Assembly (NCBI GenBank): GCA_964383535.1
Contig: CAYLHS010000105.1
Coordinates: 1 to 6,137 of the forward strand
DNA: 6,137 bases
Source: CAYLHS01 sp964383535
Lineage (GTDB): Bacteria > Actinomycetota > Acidimicrobiia > Spongiisociales > UBA4744
Direction of reading: 5' to 3'
In this document: positions 1 through 6,026 of the stretch, in pieces
Layout of the letters: the number at the start of each line of letters is the position of its first letter
How positions within the stretch are numbered: the stretch's first letter is position 1
Notes under the pieces: model-generated
What the model was told of the DNA's origin: nothing
The model's input: only the letters and a program-made list of their open reading frames with translations
Database searches by the model: none
Program-made: the position numbers and the translations under genes

Positions 1-338
1 AGGATCTCGTCTCGGCGGTCGAGTTCTACCGAGACACGCTGGGGCTCACGTTCCTCTTCGAGGTACCGGAGCAGCAGATGGCGTTCTTCGACGTCGGTGG
101 AGTGAGGCTGTACCTGTCACCGGCGGAGTCCCCCGAGTTGTCGTCACATCCCTTGTTGTACCTGACCGTTGACGACATCGATGCGGAGTACACGCGCCTT
201 TGCGGCAGTGGTGTCGACGCCGTCGGCGCTCCACACGTGATCCATCGTGACAAGTCGTCAGAGTTGTGGATGGCGTTCTTCCAGGACCCGGAGGGGCACC
301 CCCTCGCGTTGATGGAGAACCGCCGGGTCGCGGGGTAG
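1..338 (+). CDS. VOC (glyoxalase/bleomycin-resistance fold) family protein, 5'-truncated
   Basis: The reading frame is open from base 3 to a TAG at 336-338, giving 111 visible residues; the start lies outside the window. The visible start reads DLVSAVEFYRDTLGL, the typical first helix of a VOC module (residues 1-15). A second half-module follows with LTVDDIDAEYTRL (about 54-66), and the end is FQDPEGHPLALME (about 93-105), the usual last strand, where E105 occupies the common metal-ligand position. A single VOC domain is about 120-130 residues, so only some 10-15 N-terminal residues are missing. VOC proteins are small, usually dimeric cytosolic enzymes or binding proteins (glyoxalases, dioxygenases, resistance proteins). 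The other metal ligands are not evident: the residues before TVDDID are hydrophobic, not His, so it may not be a classical metalloenzyme. Substrate unknown. It converges with the hydrolase on the minus strand. Confidence 0.85.
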   Translation, partial: DLVSAVEFYRDTLGLTFLFEVPEQQMAFFDVGGVRLYLSPAESPELSSHPLLYLTVDDIDAEYTRLCGSGVDAVGAPHVIHRDKSSELWMAFFQDPEGHPLALMENRRVAG

Positions 339-361
339 GTGGCCTGTCCGCTTGCGTTCGT

Positions 362-387
362 CGCGGGCGGAACCAAGGGTTCTCGCG
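362..387. terminator. possible bidirectional terminator hairpin between convergent genes
   Basis: In the 73-base gap between the convergent VOC and hydrolase genes, GAACC (370-374) pairs with GGTTC (378-382) around a 3-base loop. A flanking CGCG (362-365) can pair with CGCG (384-387) across an asymmetric internal loop. There is no T-tract on either side, so it would not be a textbook intrinsic terminator; position is the main argument. Confidence 0.3.
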
Positions 388-411
388 CAACCGAAGGAGC
401 CGGTATTGCCG

Positions 412-1041
412 CTAGACGGTGCAGCTCTCACCCCAGCCGAGAGGGATGAACTCGATCCCGTCGGTGGCGAGGACGTTCCTCGCTGTTGTGTAGATCCACT
501 CGCGGCCCTGGTTCGAGAGATAGAAGTCGTGCACCGGAACCACCTGGCGGGGACGAAGCTTCCTGGCGAACTCGAGGCTCTCGAACGTCGTGCCCCAAGG
601 GGTGAGCAGCCCGAGTGCCAGCACCGGAGCCGAGGAGGTCGGGCCGTAGCTGTCGCCCGGATGGGTCACGACGTCCGATATGGTCCATGCTCGATTCGGT
701 GGGGTCCCGCCGCCCGGTGTGGTCTCGTGCAGAACGTCCTCTGCCGAGGTGTTGCTTGGAAGTGAGGTGTCGACCTCGATGCCGGACTTCTCCAGCAGGG
801 CCGCGACCGCCGGATTGCCGTACACGGTGATATCGGAACCGCGTTCGAGTAGCCACTTCAGGAAGTCTGGACTGACATGGTCGCCGTGCTCATGGGTGAC
901 CAAGATTCGGTGCACGTCTCCGATGGTGTCGAGGTCTACCTCGCCACTGGTGAAGGTGTGGAAACCCGGATCGAGCAGTGTTGTCGCCGTGTCCGTTGTG
1001 ACGAGGAGGCAGGAGTCTGTGAGGCGTCTGATGATGGACAT
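412..1041 (-). CDS. MBL-fold metallo-hydrolase
   Basis: A 209-residue protein starting at ATG (1039-1041) and ending with TAG (complement of 412-414). A weak TAGGG Shine-Dalgarno lies 7 bases before the start. The signature metal-binding motif THEHGDH covers residues 49-55 (H50, H52, D54, H55). Further candidate ligands are H127 in THPGDS, D130, and H171 in VPVHDF. This order fits the compact metallo-beta-lactamase-fold hydrolases related to the UlaG/YycJ type, which are cytosolic and hold one or two Zn, Mn or Fe ions. No signal peptide or added domain is present, and about 210 residues is normal for single-domain members. The substrate is not readable: relatives include lactonases, phosphodiesterases and thioesterases. 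It is transcribed alone, divergently from the SCO gene and convergently with the VOC gene. Confidence 0.88.
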   Translation of the reverse strand: MSIIRRLTDSCLLVTTDTATTLLDPGFHTFTSGEVDLDTIGDVHRILVTHEHGDHVSPDFLKWLLERGSDITVYGNPAVAALLEKSGIEVDTSLPSNTSAEDVLHETTPGGGTPPNRAWTISDVVTHPGDSYGPTSSAPVLALGLLTPWGTTFESLEFARKLRPRQVVPVHDFYLSNQGREWIYTTARNVLATDGIEFIPLGWGESCTV

Positions 1042-1064
1042 GGATCGACCCTACTCCCGTGGCT

Positions 1065-1091
1065 CCCGAACGCTCGCCCAGGTTCGGGCGA
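1065..1091. promoter_or_regulatory. overlapping inverted repeats in the divergent intergenic region
   Basis: The 112 bases between the divergent hydrolase and SCO genes must hold both promoters, though no convincing -35/-10 pair is visible. CCCGAAC (1065-1071) is inverted as GTTCGGG (1082-1088), with a 10-base spacer, about one helical turn. TCGCCC (1074-1079) is inverted as GGGCGA (1086-1091) with a 6-base loop. The two pairings share GGG 1086-1088 and so exclude each other. This may be an operator for a dimeric regulator or alternative RNA hairpins; in GC-rich DNA chance is also possible. Confidence 0.3.
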
Positions 1092-1154
1092 TCAACGCCC
1101 TGTCCACCACCCGGGTTTTCGGCATACCTCCGTGGCTTCCTACCATGACGCGCC

Positions 1155-1763
1155 GTGCGGAAGATGCTTCCCCTTGCCGGCATTGTGGTCCTCCTCATCG
1201 CGTCAACCGCCTGTGCGGCCACCAGCACCACCTCGACGTCGGGATCCGGCTTCGATGGAACGGTGCTGGAGCCACCGCAGCCCAAACCCGAGTTCGTCCT
1301 CACCGACACCAACGGGCGGCAGTTCGACTTCCAGAAGCAGACCGCCGGCAGACTCACCCTGCTCTACTTCGGCTACACGTTCTGTCCTGACATCTGCCCC
1401 GTCCAACTCGCTCAGCTTGCTGCCGTGATGAACCGGCTTCCCGATGTAGAGCGCAACTCGGTCGTCGTGTTCGTCACCGTCGACCCCGAGCGGGATACGT
1501 CGCAGGTCATCAGAACGTTCCTCGACAAGTTCGACAGCAAATTCGTCGGCCTCACCGGCACCGTCGATCAGGTCGAGGCCGCCCAGCGCGCTGCAGGGGT
1601 GCCCGTCGCAGTCAAGATCGGCGATGGTGCCGATTACTCGATGGGTCACGCGAGTCAAGTGATCGCCTACGCGCCCGATGGTCTCGCCTACACCCAGTAC
1701 CCGTACGGAACACGGCAAACTCAGTGGGTGCACGACCTTCCGCTCATCCTCGATCGATCATGA
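1155..1763 (+). CDS. SCO1/SenC-family copper chaperone lipoprotein
   Basis: A 202-residue protein of the SCO1/SenC/PrrC family, thioredoxin-fold proteins at the outer face of the membrane that deliver copper to, or reduce, the CuA site of cytochrome c oxidase. The N-terminus (MRKMLPLAGIVVLLIASTAC) is a signal peptide ending in a lipobox-like STAC, so C20 is the probable lipidated cysteine; a Ser/Thr-rich linker follows. The copper motif is CPDIC, with C77 and C81 in FGYTFCPDICP, and the distal ligand is H165 in YSMGHASQ. VTVDPERDT (108-115) is another family hallmark. Length and domain order are normal. The GTG at 1155 gives the best signal peptide; the internal ATG at 1164 would shorten the charged n-region. 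No clear Shine-Dalgarno precedes it, so a leaderless transcript is possible. Its stop overlaps the next start by ATGA, tying it to the CtaG-type gene. Confidence 0.93.
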   Translation: MRKMLPLAGIVVLLIASTACAATSTTSTSGSGFDGTVLEPPQPKPEFVLTDTNGRQFDFQKQTAGRLTLLYFGYTFCPDICPVQLAQLAAVMNRLPDVERNSVVVFVTVDPERDTSQVIRTFLDKFDSKFVGLTGTVDQVEAAQRAAGVPVAVKIGDGADYSMGHASQVIAYAPDGLAYTQYPYGTRQTQWVHDLPLILDRS

Positions 1764-2551
1764 AGCTCTGGTGTGCGGCCCTGAACAAGCCATGGAGCTG
1801 GCACTGGATCGCCTACCCCGGCGTGTGGTTCACCGTGCTGTTGCCGACGATCGTCTATCTCGTCGCCGTACGGCGTCACCGGAACACCGATCGCAAGACG
1901 ATGTGGACGTTCCTCACCGCAATGGTCATCTTCTGGGTGGCTTCTGACTGGCCTGTCGGCACGCTCGGCGCGGGCTATCTCGCCAGCGTTCACATGCTCG
2001 AGTACGTGCTCTACACCCTGGTCGTCGCTCCGCTGATGCTGCTCGGTACGCCAGAGTGGATGGCACGACGAGTACTTGGCAAGCTCCACCTCACCCGGGC
2101 GCACGAGTGGCTGGCACAGCATCTGTTCGTCTCGGGATTGATCTTCAACATCGTGCTGGTGATCACCCATTCGCCGATCGGAGTCGACACGCTCCGGTCT
2201 TCCCAGCTCGGATCGTTCGCCATGGACATGTCGTGGCTGGCTTCGGGGATCATCCTGTGGCTGCCGATCCTCAATCCGATCAAGGAGCAACGAACGCACT
2301 CGTTCGCCGCGAAGATGGTGTACCTGTTCGTGTCCGCCGGGATCGTCCCGATCGTCCCCGCCAGCTTCCTCACGTTCGCCAGCTATCCGCTGTACTCGAC
2401 CTACGAGCTCGCCCCGAGGGTCGGAAGTCTCACCGCCCTTCAGGACCAGCAGCTCGCCGGCATCACCATGAAGCTCGGGATGGTTCCCGTCATCTGGGGT
2501 GCGCTCGCCGTCATGTTCTTTCGCTGGGCGGCCCAGGAACGTGCGACGTAG
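1760..2551 (+). CDS. Cytochrome c oxidase assembly protein, Caa3_CtaG-type membrane protein
   Basis: A 263-residue polytopic protein with about seven predicted helices (roughly residues 18-37, 48-66, 75-96, 121-139, 152-171, 183-205, 236-254). Family cues are SVHMLEYVLYTLVVAPLMLLGTPEW (76-100), H137 in THSP, and DQQLAGITM (229-237), matching the actinobacterial/Bacillus Caa3_CtaG family needed for caa3 oxidase assembly (not the Cox11 protein also named CtaG). The start is ATG 1760, overlapping the SCO stop as ATGA. An upstream in-frame start at 1724 would add 12 polar residues inside the SCO gene and is less likely. No Shine-Dalgarno is visible, so translation probably reinitiates from the SCO gene. 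As I recall the family, the usual HMxQH has a second His and the DQQ motif ends in MW; here they read HMLEY and MK, so this is a divergent member. The SCO neighbour supports a copper/oxidase-assembly role. Confidence 0.82.
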   Translation: MKLWCAALNKPWSWHWIAYPGVWFTVLLPTIVYLVAVRRHRNTDRKTMWTFLTAMVIFWVASDWPVGTLGAGYLASVHMLEYVLYTLVVAPLMLLGTPEWMARRVLGKLHLTRAHEWLAQHLFVSGLIFNIVLVITHSPIGVDTLRSSQLGSFAMDMSWLASGIILWLPILNPIKEQRTHSFAAKMVYLFVSAGIVPIVPASFLTFASYPLYSTYELAPRVGSLTALQDQQLAGITMKLGMVPVIWGALAVMFFRWAAQERAT

Positions 2552-2572
2552 GGGGCGTTTCCTTCCCTCGCT

Positions 2573-2652
2573 GGTCGTGGCTTCGCTGCGCCGACCCCTT
2601 CGTCCGTGGCGCCGGGCCACCTTCCCCGACACTCGCTCCGCTCGGTGGGGAA
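2573..2652. terminator. cluster of three hairpins after the CtaG-type gene
   Basis: Three potential stem-loops follow the stop at 2551. The first is GGTC-gt-GGC (2573-2581) with GCC-GACC (2590-2596), 7 pairs with a 2-base bulge. The second is GTGGC (2606-2610) with GCCAC (2616-2620), 5-base loop. The third is TTCCCC (2622-2627) with GGGGAA (2647-2652), extended by AC/GT after a small bulge. No T-tract follows any of them. The loops of the first and third share a similar decamer (TTCGCTGCGC and CTCGCTCCGC, 8 of 10 identical), hinting at a repeat-like element. They may end the SCO-CtaG transcript or be a REP-like intergenic repeat. Confidence 0.4.
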
Positions 2653-2742
2653 TGATCACTTCAGATCTGGGGGAGAAGATGGGCGCTCAGCGTTCTTGTG
2701 GGCTGTCGCCTTTCCATCTACGGCCCAGAACCAGGACCTCGG

Positions 2743-2765
2743 AAGGCACAGCGTTGCGGTGCCTT
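2743..2765. promoter_or_regulatory. 23-base dyad upstream of the TetR-family gene, candidate operator
   Basis: AAGGCAC (2743-2749) and GTGCCTT (2759-2765) are perfect inverted arms of 7 bases. After one A/G mismatch the dyad continues as GC (2751-2752) with GC (2756-2757) around GTT. Size and symmetry suit a TetR-family operator, and the tetR-like gene starts 74 bases downstream, consistent with autoregulation of the operon. The same sequence could form an RNA hairpin, but there is no T-tract after it. The rest of the 2552-2839 gap shows no gene I can support. Confidence 0.38.
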
Positions 2766-2839
2766 GCTGAGAAATAGCCCCGAATTCCCGGCACGCGGTG
2801 TTCTCGGCCGATATGGTGAGACGAGCGGGAATATGAGAG

Positions 2840-3466
2840 ATGAGTCAGGTCTCAACTTTTGAGGTTCCAGACCTCCCGGTGACCGAACGAGGACGGGCAA
2901 CGAGGAGGGCGATATTGGAGGCCGCCGAGTCGACCGTCGCCGAGTTCGGGTACGAACGGGCGTCGGTCGCCGAGATCACCAGACGTGCCGGCATCGCCCA
3001 GGGCACGTTCTACGTGCACTTCCCGGACAAGAAGGCCGCCTTCCTGGAGCTCGTCCGCCACGTGAATCACGAGGTTCGAGAGACAGGTGCCATGGCGACG
3101 GAAGGTCTCACGGACCGAGCAGTGATGGAGCGCGCCGGGTTCGAGGCGTTCTTCAAGCGGGTGCTCGAGGAACCATCCGTGTACCAGATCATTCGACAGT
3201 CGGAGTTCGTCGACACGGACGTCCATCGCTCCCACTACCGGACACTCGCGGAGCCGTACGCAGAGGGCCTCCGCACTGCCATGGAGTCCGGGCAGATCGC
3301 CGACGACATCGACCCCGAGCTCCTCGCCTACATCCTGATGGGGATCGCAGAGTTCATGGGCATGAAGATGGTGCTCTGGGAGAACGAACTGCCACGTCAG
3401 GAGGCGTTCGACCAGCTCATGACCTTCATCCTTCGGGGCATCGGCGCAAAGGAGGTAAGCCAGTGA
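2840..3466 (+). CDS. TetR/AcrR-family transcriptional regulator
   Basis: A 208-residue protein with the TetR DNA-binding domain at residues 16-65: RATRRAILEAAESTVAEFGYE, then the helix-turn-helix VAEITRRAGIAQGTFYVHF (43-61) and DKKAAFLELV. The C-terminal half (about 75-208) is the all-helical ligand-binding and dimerisation domain, too variable to predict a ligand. Length is typical. The start is ATG 2840 with a weak GGGA about 9 bases upstream. It is the first gene of the string and overlaps the synthase gene by GTGA (3463-3466), so it is cotranscribed with the enzymes it probably controls. TetR proteins are usually repressors released by a small ligand; with acyl-CoA enzymes next door an acyl-CoA or fatty acid is a reasonable guess, not shown. 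The dyad at 2743-2765 is a candidate binding site. Confidence 0.93.
   Translation: MSQVSTFEVPDLPVTERGRATRRAILEAAESTVAEFGYERASVAEITRRAGIAQGTFYVHFPDKKAAFLELVRHVNHEVRETGAMATEGLTDRAVMERAGFEAFFKRVLEEPSVYQIIRQSEFVDTDVHRSHYRTLAEPYAEGLRTAMESGQIADDIDPELLAYILMGIAEFMGMKMVLWENELPRQEAFDQLMTFILRGIGAKEVSQ
3451..3455 (+). promoter_or_regulatory. ribosome binding site for the synthase gene
   Basis: GGAGG lies 7 bases before the GTG at 3463, inside the last codons of the TetR-family gene. It supports GTG 3463 as the start of the synthase and the coupled reading of both genes. Confidence 0.8.
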
Positions 3467-4503
3467 GTGTGGTTGCCGGGATCGTTTCAACGGGGATGTT
3501 CGTTCCGGACACGGTCATGAGCGCCGAAGACATCGCAGAAGCGAGCGGACTTCCGTTGTGGGTGGTCAAGGACAAGCTCGGAATTCAACAGAAGCATGTT
3601 GCGAAGCCAGGGCTGCACCCCAACGCGATGGCAGCCGAGGCGGCACGGCAGGCCCTCGAGAAGGCAGACATGGATCCACGCGAGATCGATGTCGTGCTCT
3701 GCACCACCGAGGAGTGGAAGGAGTACCTGCTGTGGACGGCAGGCATCGACCTTGCCGAGCAGATCGGCGCTACGAACGCGTGGGGCATGGACATCCACAT
3801 GCGGTGCGCGACGTCGATCGCCGGGCTGAAGCTTGCCAAGGCGTTGATGAGTGAGGATCGCACCATCAACACGGTCCTCATCGGTGGCGGCTACACCATC
3901 TCCGAATTCATCGACCTCACGAACCTGCGCACCTCGTTTCTGTTCAACATCGGTGCCGGTGCTGGAGCCATGATCATCAAACGCGACTGGCCGGTGAACC
4001 ACGTGCTCGGCACCCATCTGATGTCAGACGGATCCATGACCCGCCACGTCCTCGTGCCCGCGAGCGGCACTGTCCAGTTCCCGACCGACGCAGCAGTCGC
4101 CGCGGGACTGTTCAAGTTCGATCTCCTCGAACCGGAGGCCATGAAGGCCAGGCTCAACGAAGTGAGCATCGACAACTGGATGGCCTGTGTCGACGAAGCG
4201 CTGCGGCTGTCGGGGACGAAAGCGGATGGAACGGCGTACGACAGAAGCGACATCGACTACATGAACATGCTGCTGGTCAAGCCGTCCGCCCACAAGCAGA
4301 TCGCAGATCTGCTCGGACTCACCGACGAGCAGTCCGTCTACCTCAACAACTTCGGTCACATCGGAGAACAGGACTCGATCATCTCGATCATCGAGGGCGA
4401 ACGAACCGGGCGTCTGAAACCGGGGGATCTCATGGTCATCGTCGGTGCCGGCATCGGCTACGTCTGGGGAGCCGCCATCGTCCAGTGGGGAGCGCCGCAA
4501 TGA
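3463..4503 (+). CDS. 3-oxoacyl-ACP synthase III-like (thiolase-fold) protein with unusual active site
   Basis: A 346-residue protein of the KAS III / HMG-CoA synthase superfamily, which forms a thioester on a Cys and then condenses or transfers acyl groups. The start reads VVAGIVSTGMFVPDTVMSAEDIAE, followed by the KAS III-like LGIQQKHVA (39-47). The nucleophile is C115 in IHMRCATSIAGL; IGAGAGAMIIKR (163-174) matches the usual GDGAGA turn, with Ala in place of Asp. The C-terminal half has LLVKPSAHKQI (270-280) where FabH has PHQAN, and LNNFGHIGEQDS (294-305) where FabH has the GN motif. The expected His and Asn are therefore replaced, with H277 and H299 as likely partners of C115. E83/E84 sit about 32 residues before the Cys, as does the HMG-CoA synthase Glu. 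The GTG start has a GGAGG at 7 bases. It overlaps both neighbours by 4 bases. Substrate and product unknown; about 30 residues longer than FabH. Confidence 0.85.
   Translation: MSVVAGIVSTGMFVPDTVMSAEDIAEASGLPLWVVKDKLGIQQKHVAKPGLHPNAMAAEAARQALEKADMDPREIDVVLCTTEEWKEYLLWTAGIDLAEQIGATNAWGMDIHMRCATSIAGLKLAKALMSEDRTINTVLIGGGYTISEFIDLTNLRTSFLFNIGAGAGAMIIKRDWPVNHVLGTHLMSDGSMTRHVLVPASGTVQFPTDAAVAAGLFKFDLLEPEAMKARLNEVSIDNWMACVDEALRLSGTKADGTAYDRSDIDYMNMLLVKPSAHKQIADLLGLTDEQSVYLNNFGHIGEQDSIISIIEGERTGRLKPGDLMVIVGAGIGYVWGAAIVQWGAPQ
4487..4492 (+). promoter_or_regulatory. ribosome binding site for the acyl-CoA ligase gene
   Basis: GGGGAG lies 7 bases before ATG 4500. This favours that start over the in-frame GTG at 4485, which overlaps the site itself and would add only five residues. 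Confidence 0.7.
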
Positions 4504-6026
4504 AGCAATCGACATTCGTCACCGATTGGCTCGACAAGCGTGCCAAGTTGACACCTGACCAGGTCGCGCTGATCGAGGGCCTAGGCGGACCGGAAGTCAC
4601 CTTCTTCGAGTGGAACCAGCGGGTCAACAGAACCTCCAACTACCTTCGCTCACTCGGGGTGGGAAAGGGCGATGTTGTCGCGATCTACGCGTCGAATCGG
4701 CCCGAATACCTCGACCTGTTCTGGGCAGCACCCAAAGTCGGCTGCATCCTCCAGAACCTCAACTGGCGTTTGACCGTCCACGAACTGCGGCCGATCGTCC
4801 TCGACGCCGACCCGATCGTGTTCATCTACGGCTCCGACTGGAAGGCCCAGACCGACGAACTGCGCTCGTCGTTCGAGACCGTCGAGCACGTTGTCGCGTT
4901 CGACGAGCCGGCACCGGGCGATCGTCCGTTCGGTGAGCGAGACTCATTCCCGAGCTCGTTCGAAGATCGACCCGAGCTCGAGATGGATGATGCATGGGGG
5001 ATCTACTACACCGGCGGGACGACGGGGCTTCCCAAGGGAGCGATCATCACGCACGGCAACGTCACGTGGAACAGCGTCAACACGATCACGTCGTGGGGGA
5101 TCACCGGCGACCACGTCGCCGCCCTCCAACTCCCTTTCTTTCACATCGGAGGTCCGAATATCTTCATGGTTCCCCTCGTCCACACAGGTGGCACGACGAT
5201 CCTGTGCAAGGGATTCGACGTCGACGAGACATTCGACATGATCGAGGGGGCCGGCCTCACCCACTACGTCGCCGTCCCCACCATGTATCAGATGCTCCAG
5301 GCGAGCCCGCGCTGGGACACTGCCGATTTCACGAAGCTGGAGCTGGTGATCTCTGGTGGAGCCGCCTGCCCGCTCCCGATCATGGAGAAGTTCTGGGAGC
5401 GAGGCGTTGATTTCAAGATGGGGTACGGCCTCACCGAGGCGTCCGGCAACAACTTTTGGCTCCCGAAGGAACGTGTCCGAGACAAGACCACGTCGGTCGG
5501 ATTTCCGATCTTTCACATCGACATGGAGATCGTCGACGAGAACGGTGACAAATGCCCACCCGGCGTCGCCGGCGAGCTGCTCATCAAGGGACCGCACATC
5601 ACCCCCGGCTACTGGCGCCGGCCCGACGCAACTGCCGAAACGATCGTCGATGGGTGGCTCCACACCGGCGACCTGGCCGTCAAAGACGACGAGGGCTTCT
5701 TCACCATCAAGGGTCGATCCAAGGACATGTTCATCTCCGGCGGCGAGAACGTGTACCCGGCAGAAGTCGAATCGGTAATGCTCGCCTACCCGGGGGTCGC
5801 AGAGGCGGCCCTCGTCGGTATTGCGCACGAGCGATGGGGCGAGGTGGGCAAGGCATGCCTCGTCGTCGACGACCCGGACAGTTTCGACCCGGCAGAGTTC
5901 CTCGCGTTCCTCGGCGAACGACTTGCAAAGTACAAGCTGCCGAGGCACGTCGTGCTGCTCCCCGAGCTTCCCAAGACGGCCATCGGCAAGATCGACAAGA
6001 AGCTCCTGGCAGGAGGTGAATCGTGA
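4500..6026 (+). CDS. AMP-forming acyl-CoA ligase (ANL superfamily, fatty-acid-CoA ligase-like)
   Basis: A complete 508-residue adenylate-forming enzyme, expected to activate a carboxylic acid with ATP and CoA via an acyl-AMP. All core motifs are present: the P-loop YYTGGTTGLPKG (169-180), the aromatic/His segment LPFFHIGG (211-218), GYGLTEASG (308-316), HTGDLA with D391, the hinge region GRSKDMFISGGENVYPAEVE (405-424), and the catalytic lysine K497 in PKTAIGKIDK. The large N-terminal domain runs to about residue 405 and the mobile C-terminal domain from there to the end. Length is typical of medium/long-chain or aryl acyl-CoA synthetases; the acid is not deducible. No signal peptide, so cytosolic. 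Start ATG 4500 overlaps the synthase stop (ATGA); stop TGA overlaps the next GTG. It probably supplies the acyl-CoA for the synthase. An OleC-like beta-lactone synthetase is possible by context, but the motifs look like an ordinary CoA ligase. Confidence 0.93.
   Translation: MKQSTFVTDWLDKRAKLTPDQVALIEGLGGPEVTFFEWNQRVNRTSNYLRSLGVGKGDVVAIYASNRPEYLDLFWAAPKVGCILQNLNWRLTVHELRPIVLDADPIVFIYGSDWKAQTDELRSSFETVEHVVAFDEPAPGDRPFGERDSFPSSFEDRPELEMDDAWGIYYTGGTTGLPKGAIITHGNVTWNSVNTITSWGITGDHVAALQLPFFHIGGPNIFMVPLVHTGGTTILCKGFDVDETFDMIEGAGLTHYVAVPTMYQMLQASPRWDTADFTKLELVISGGAACPLPIMEKFWERGVDFKMGYGLTEASGNNFWLPKERVRDKTTSVGFPIFHIDMEIVDENGDKCPPGVAGELLIKGPHITPGYWRRPDATAETIVDGWLHTGDLAVKDDEGFFTIKGRSKDMFISGGENVYPAEVESVMLAYPGVAEAALVGIAHERWGEVGKACLVVDDPDSFDPAEFLAFLGERLAKYKLPRHVVLLPELPKTAIGKIDKKLLAGGES
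6011..6016 (+). promoter_or_regulatory. ribosome binding site for the alpha/beta hydrolase gene
   Basis: AGGAGG lies 6 bases before GTG 6023, within the last codons of the ligase gene. It is the strongest Shine-Dalgarno in the window and fixes the start of the truncated last gene. Confidence 0.8.

Noticed and set aside
680..1390. Plus-strand open frame of 236 codons spanning the hydrolase, the divergent gap and the start of the SCO gene
   Set aside because: It overlaps two motif-bearing genes in other frames, and its translation is Arg/Ser/Pro-rich with no recognisable domain.
1721..2659. Long minus-strand open frame (312 codons) opposite the CtaG-type gene
   Set aside because: Its translation is highly charged and low in hydrophobic content, matches no family I know, and lies wholly against a well-supported membrane protein and the hairpin gap. 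It is a typical GC-rich shadow frame.
2499..2777. Possible small gene across the CtaG end and the following gap (including an internal ATG at 2652, 42 codons)
   Set aside because: It runs through the hairpin cluster and the dyad, has no family resemblance and starts inside the CtaG-type gene. The GGGGA before ATG 2652 is part of a hairpin stem, so it is weak evidence for a ribosome site.
2784..2832. Inverted repeat ATTCCCG / CGGGAAT separated by 35 bases just before the TetR-like gene
   Set aside because: Seven-base arms so far apart are expected by chance in this composition, and no promoter elements frame them convincingly.
4485..4499. Earlier GTG start for the acyl-CoA ligase
   Set aside because: The GTG sits on the Shine-Dalgarno itself; ATG 4500 has correct spacing and the same overlap pattern as the other junctions.
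4944..5948. Long minus-strand open frame (334 codons) opposite the acyl-CoA ligase
   Set aside because: The plus-strand frame carries every motif of the AMP-forming ligase family; the antisense translation shows none and has no good ribosome site.
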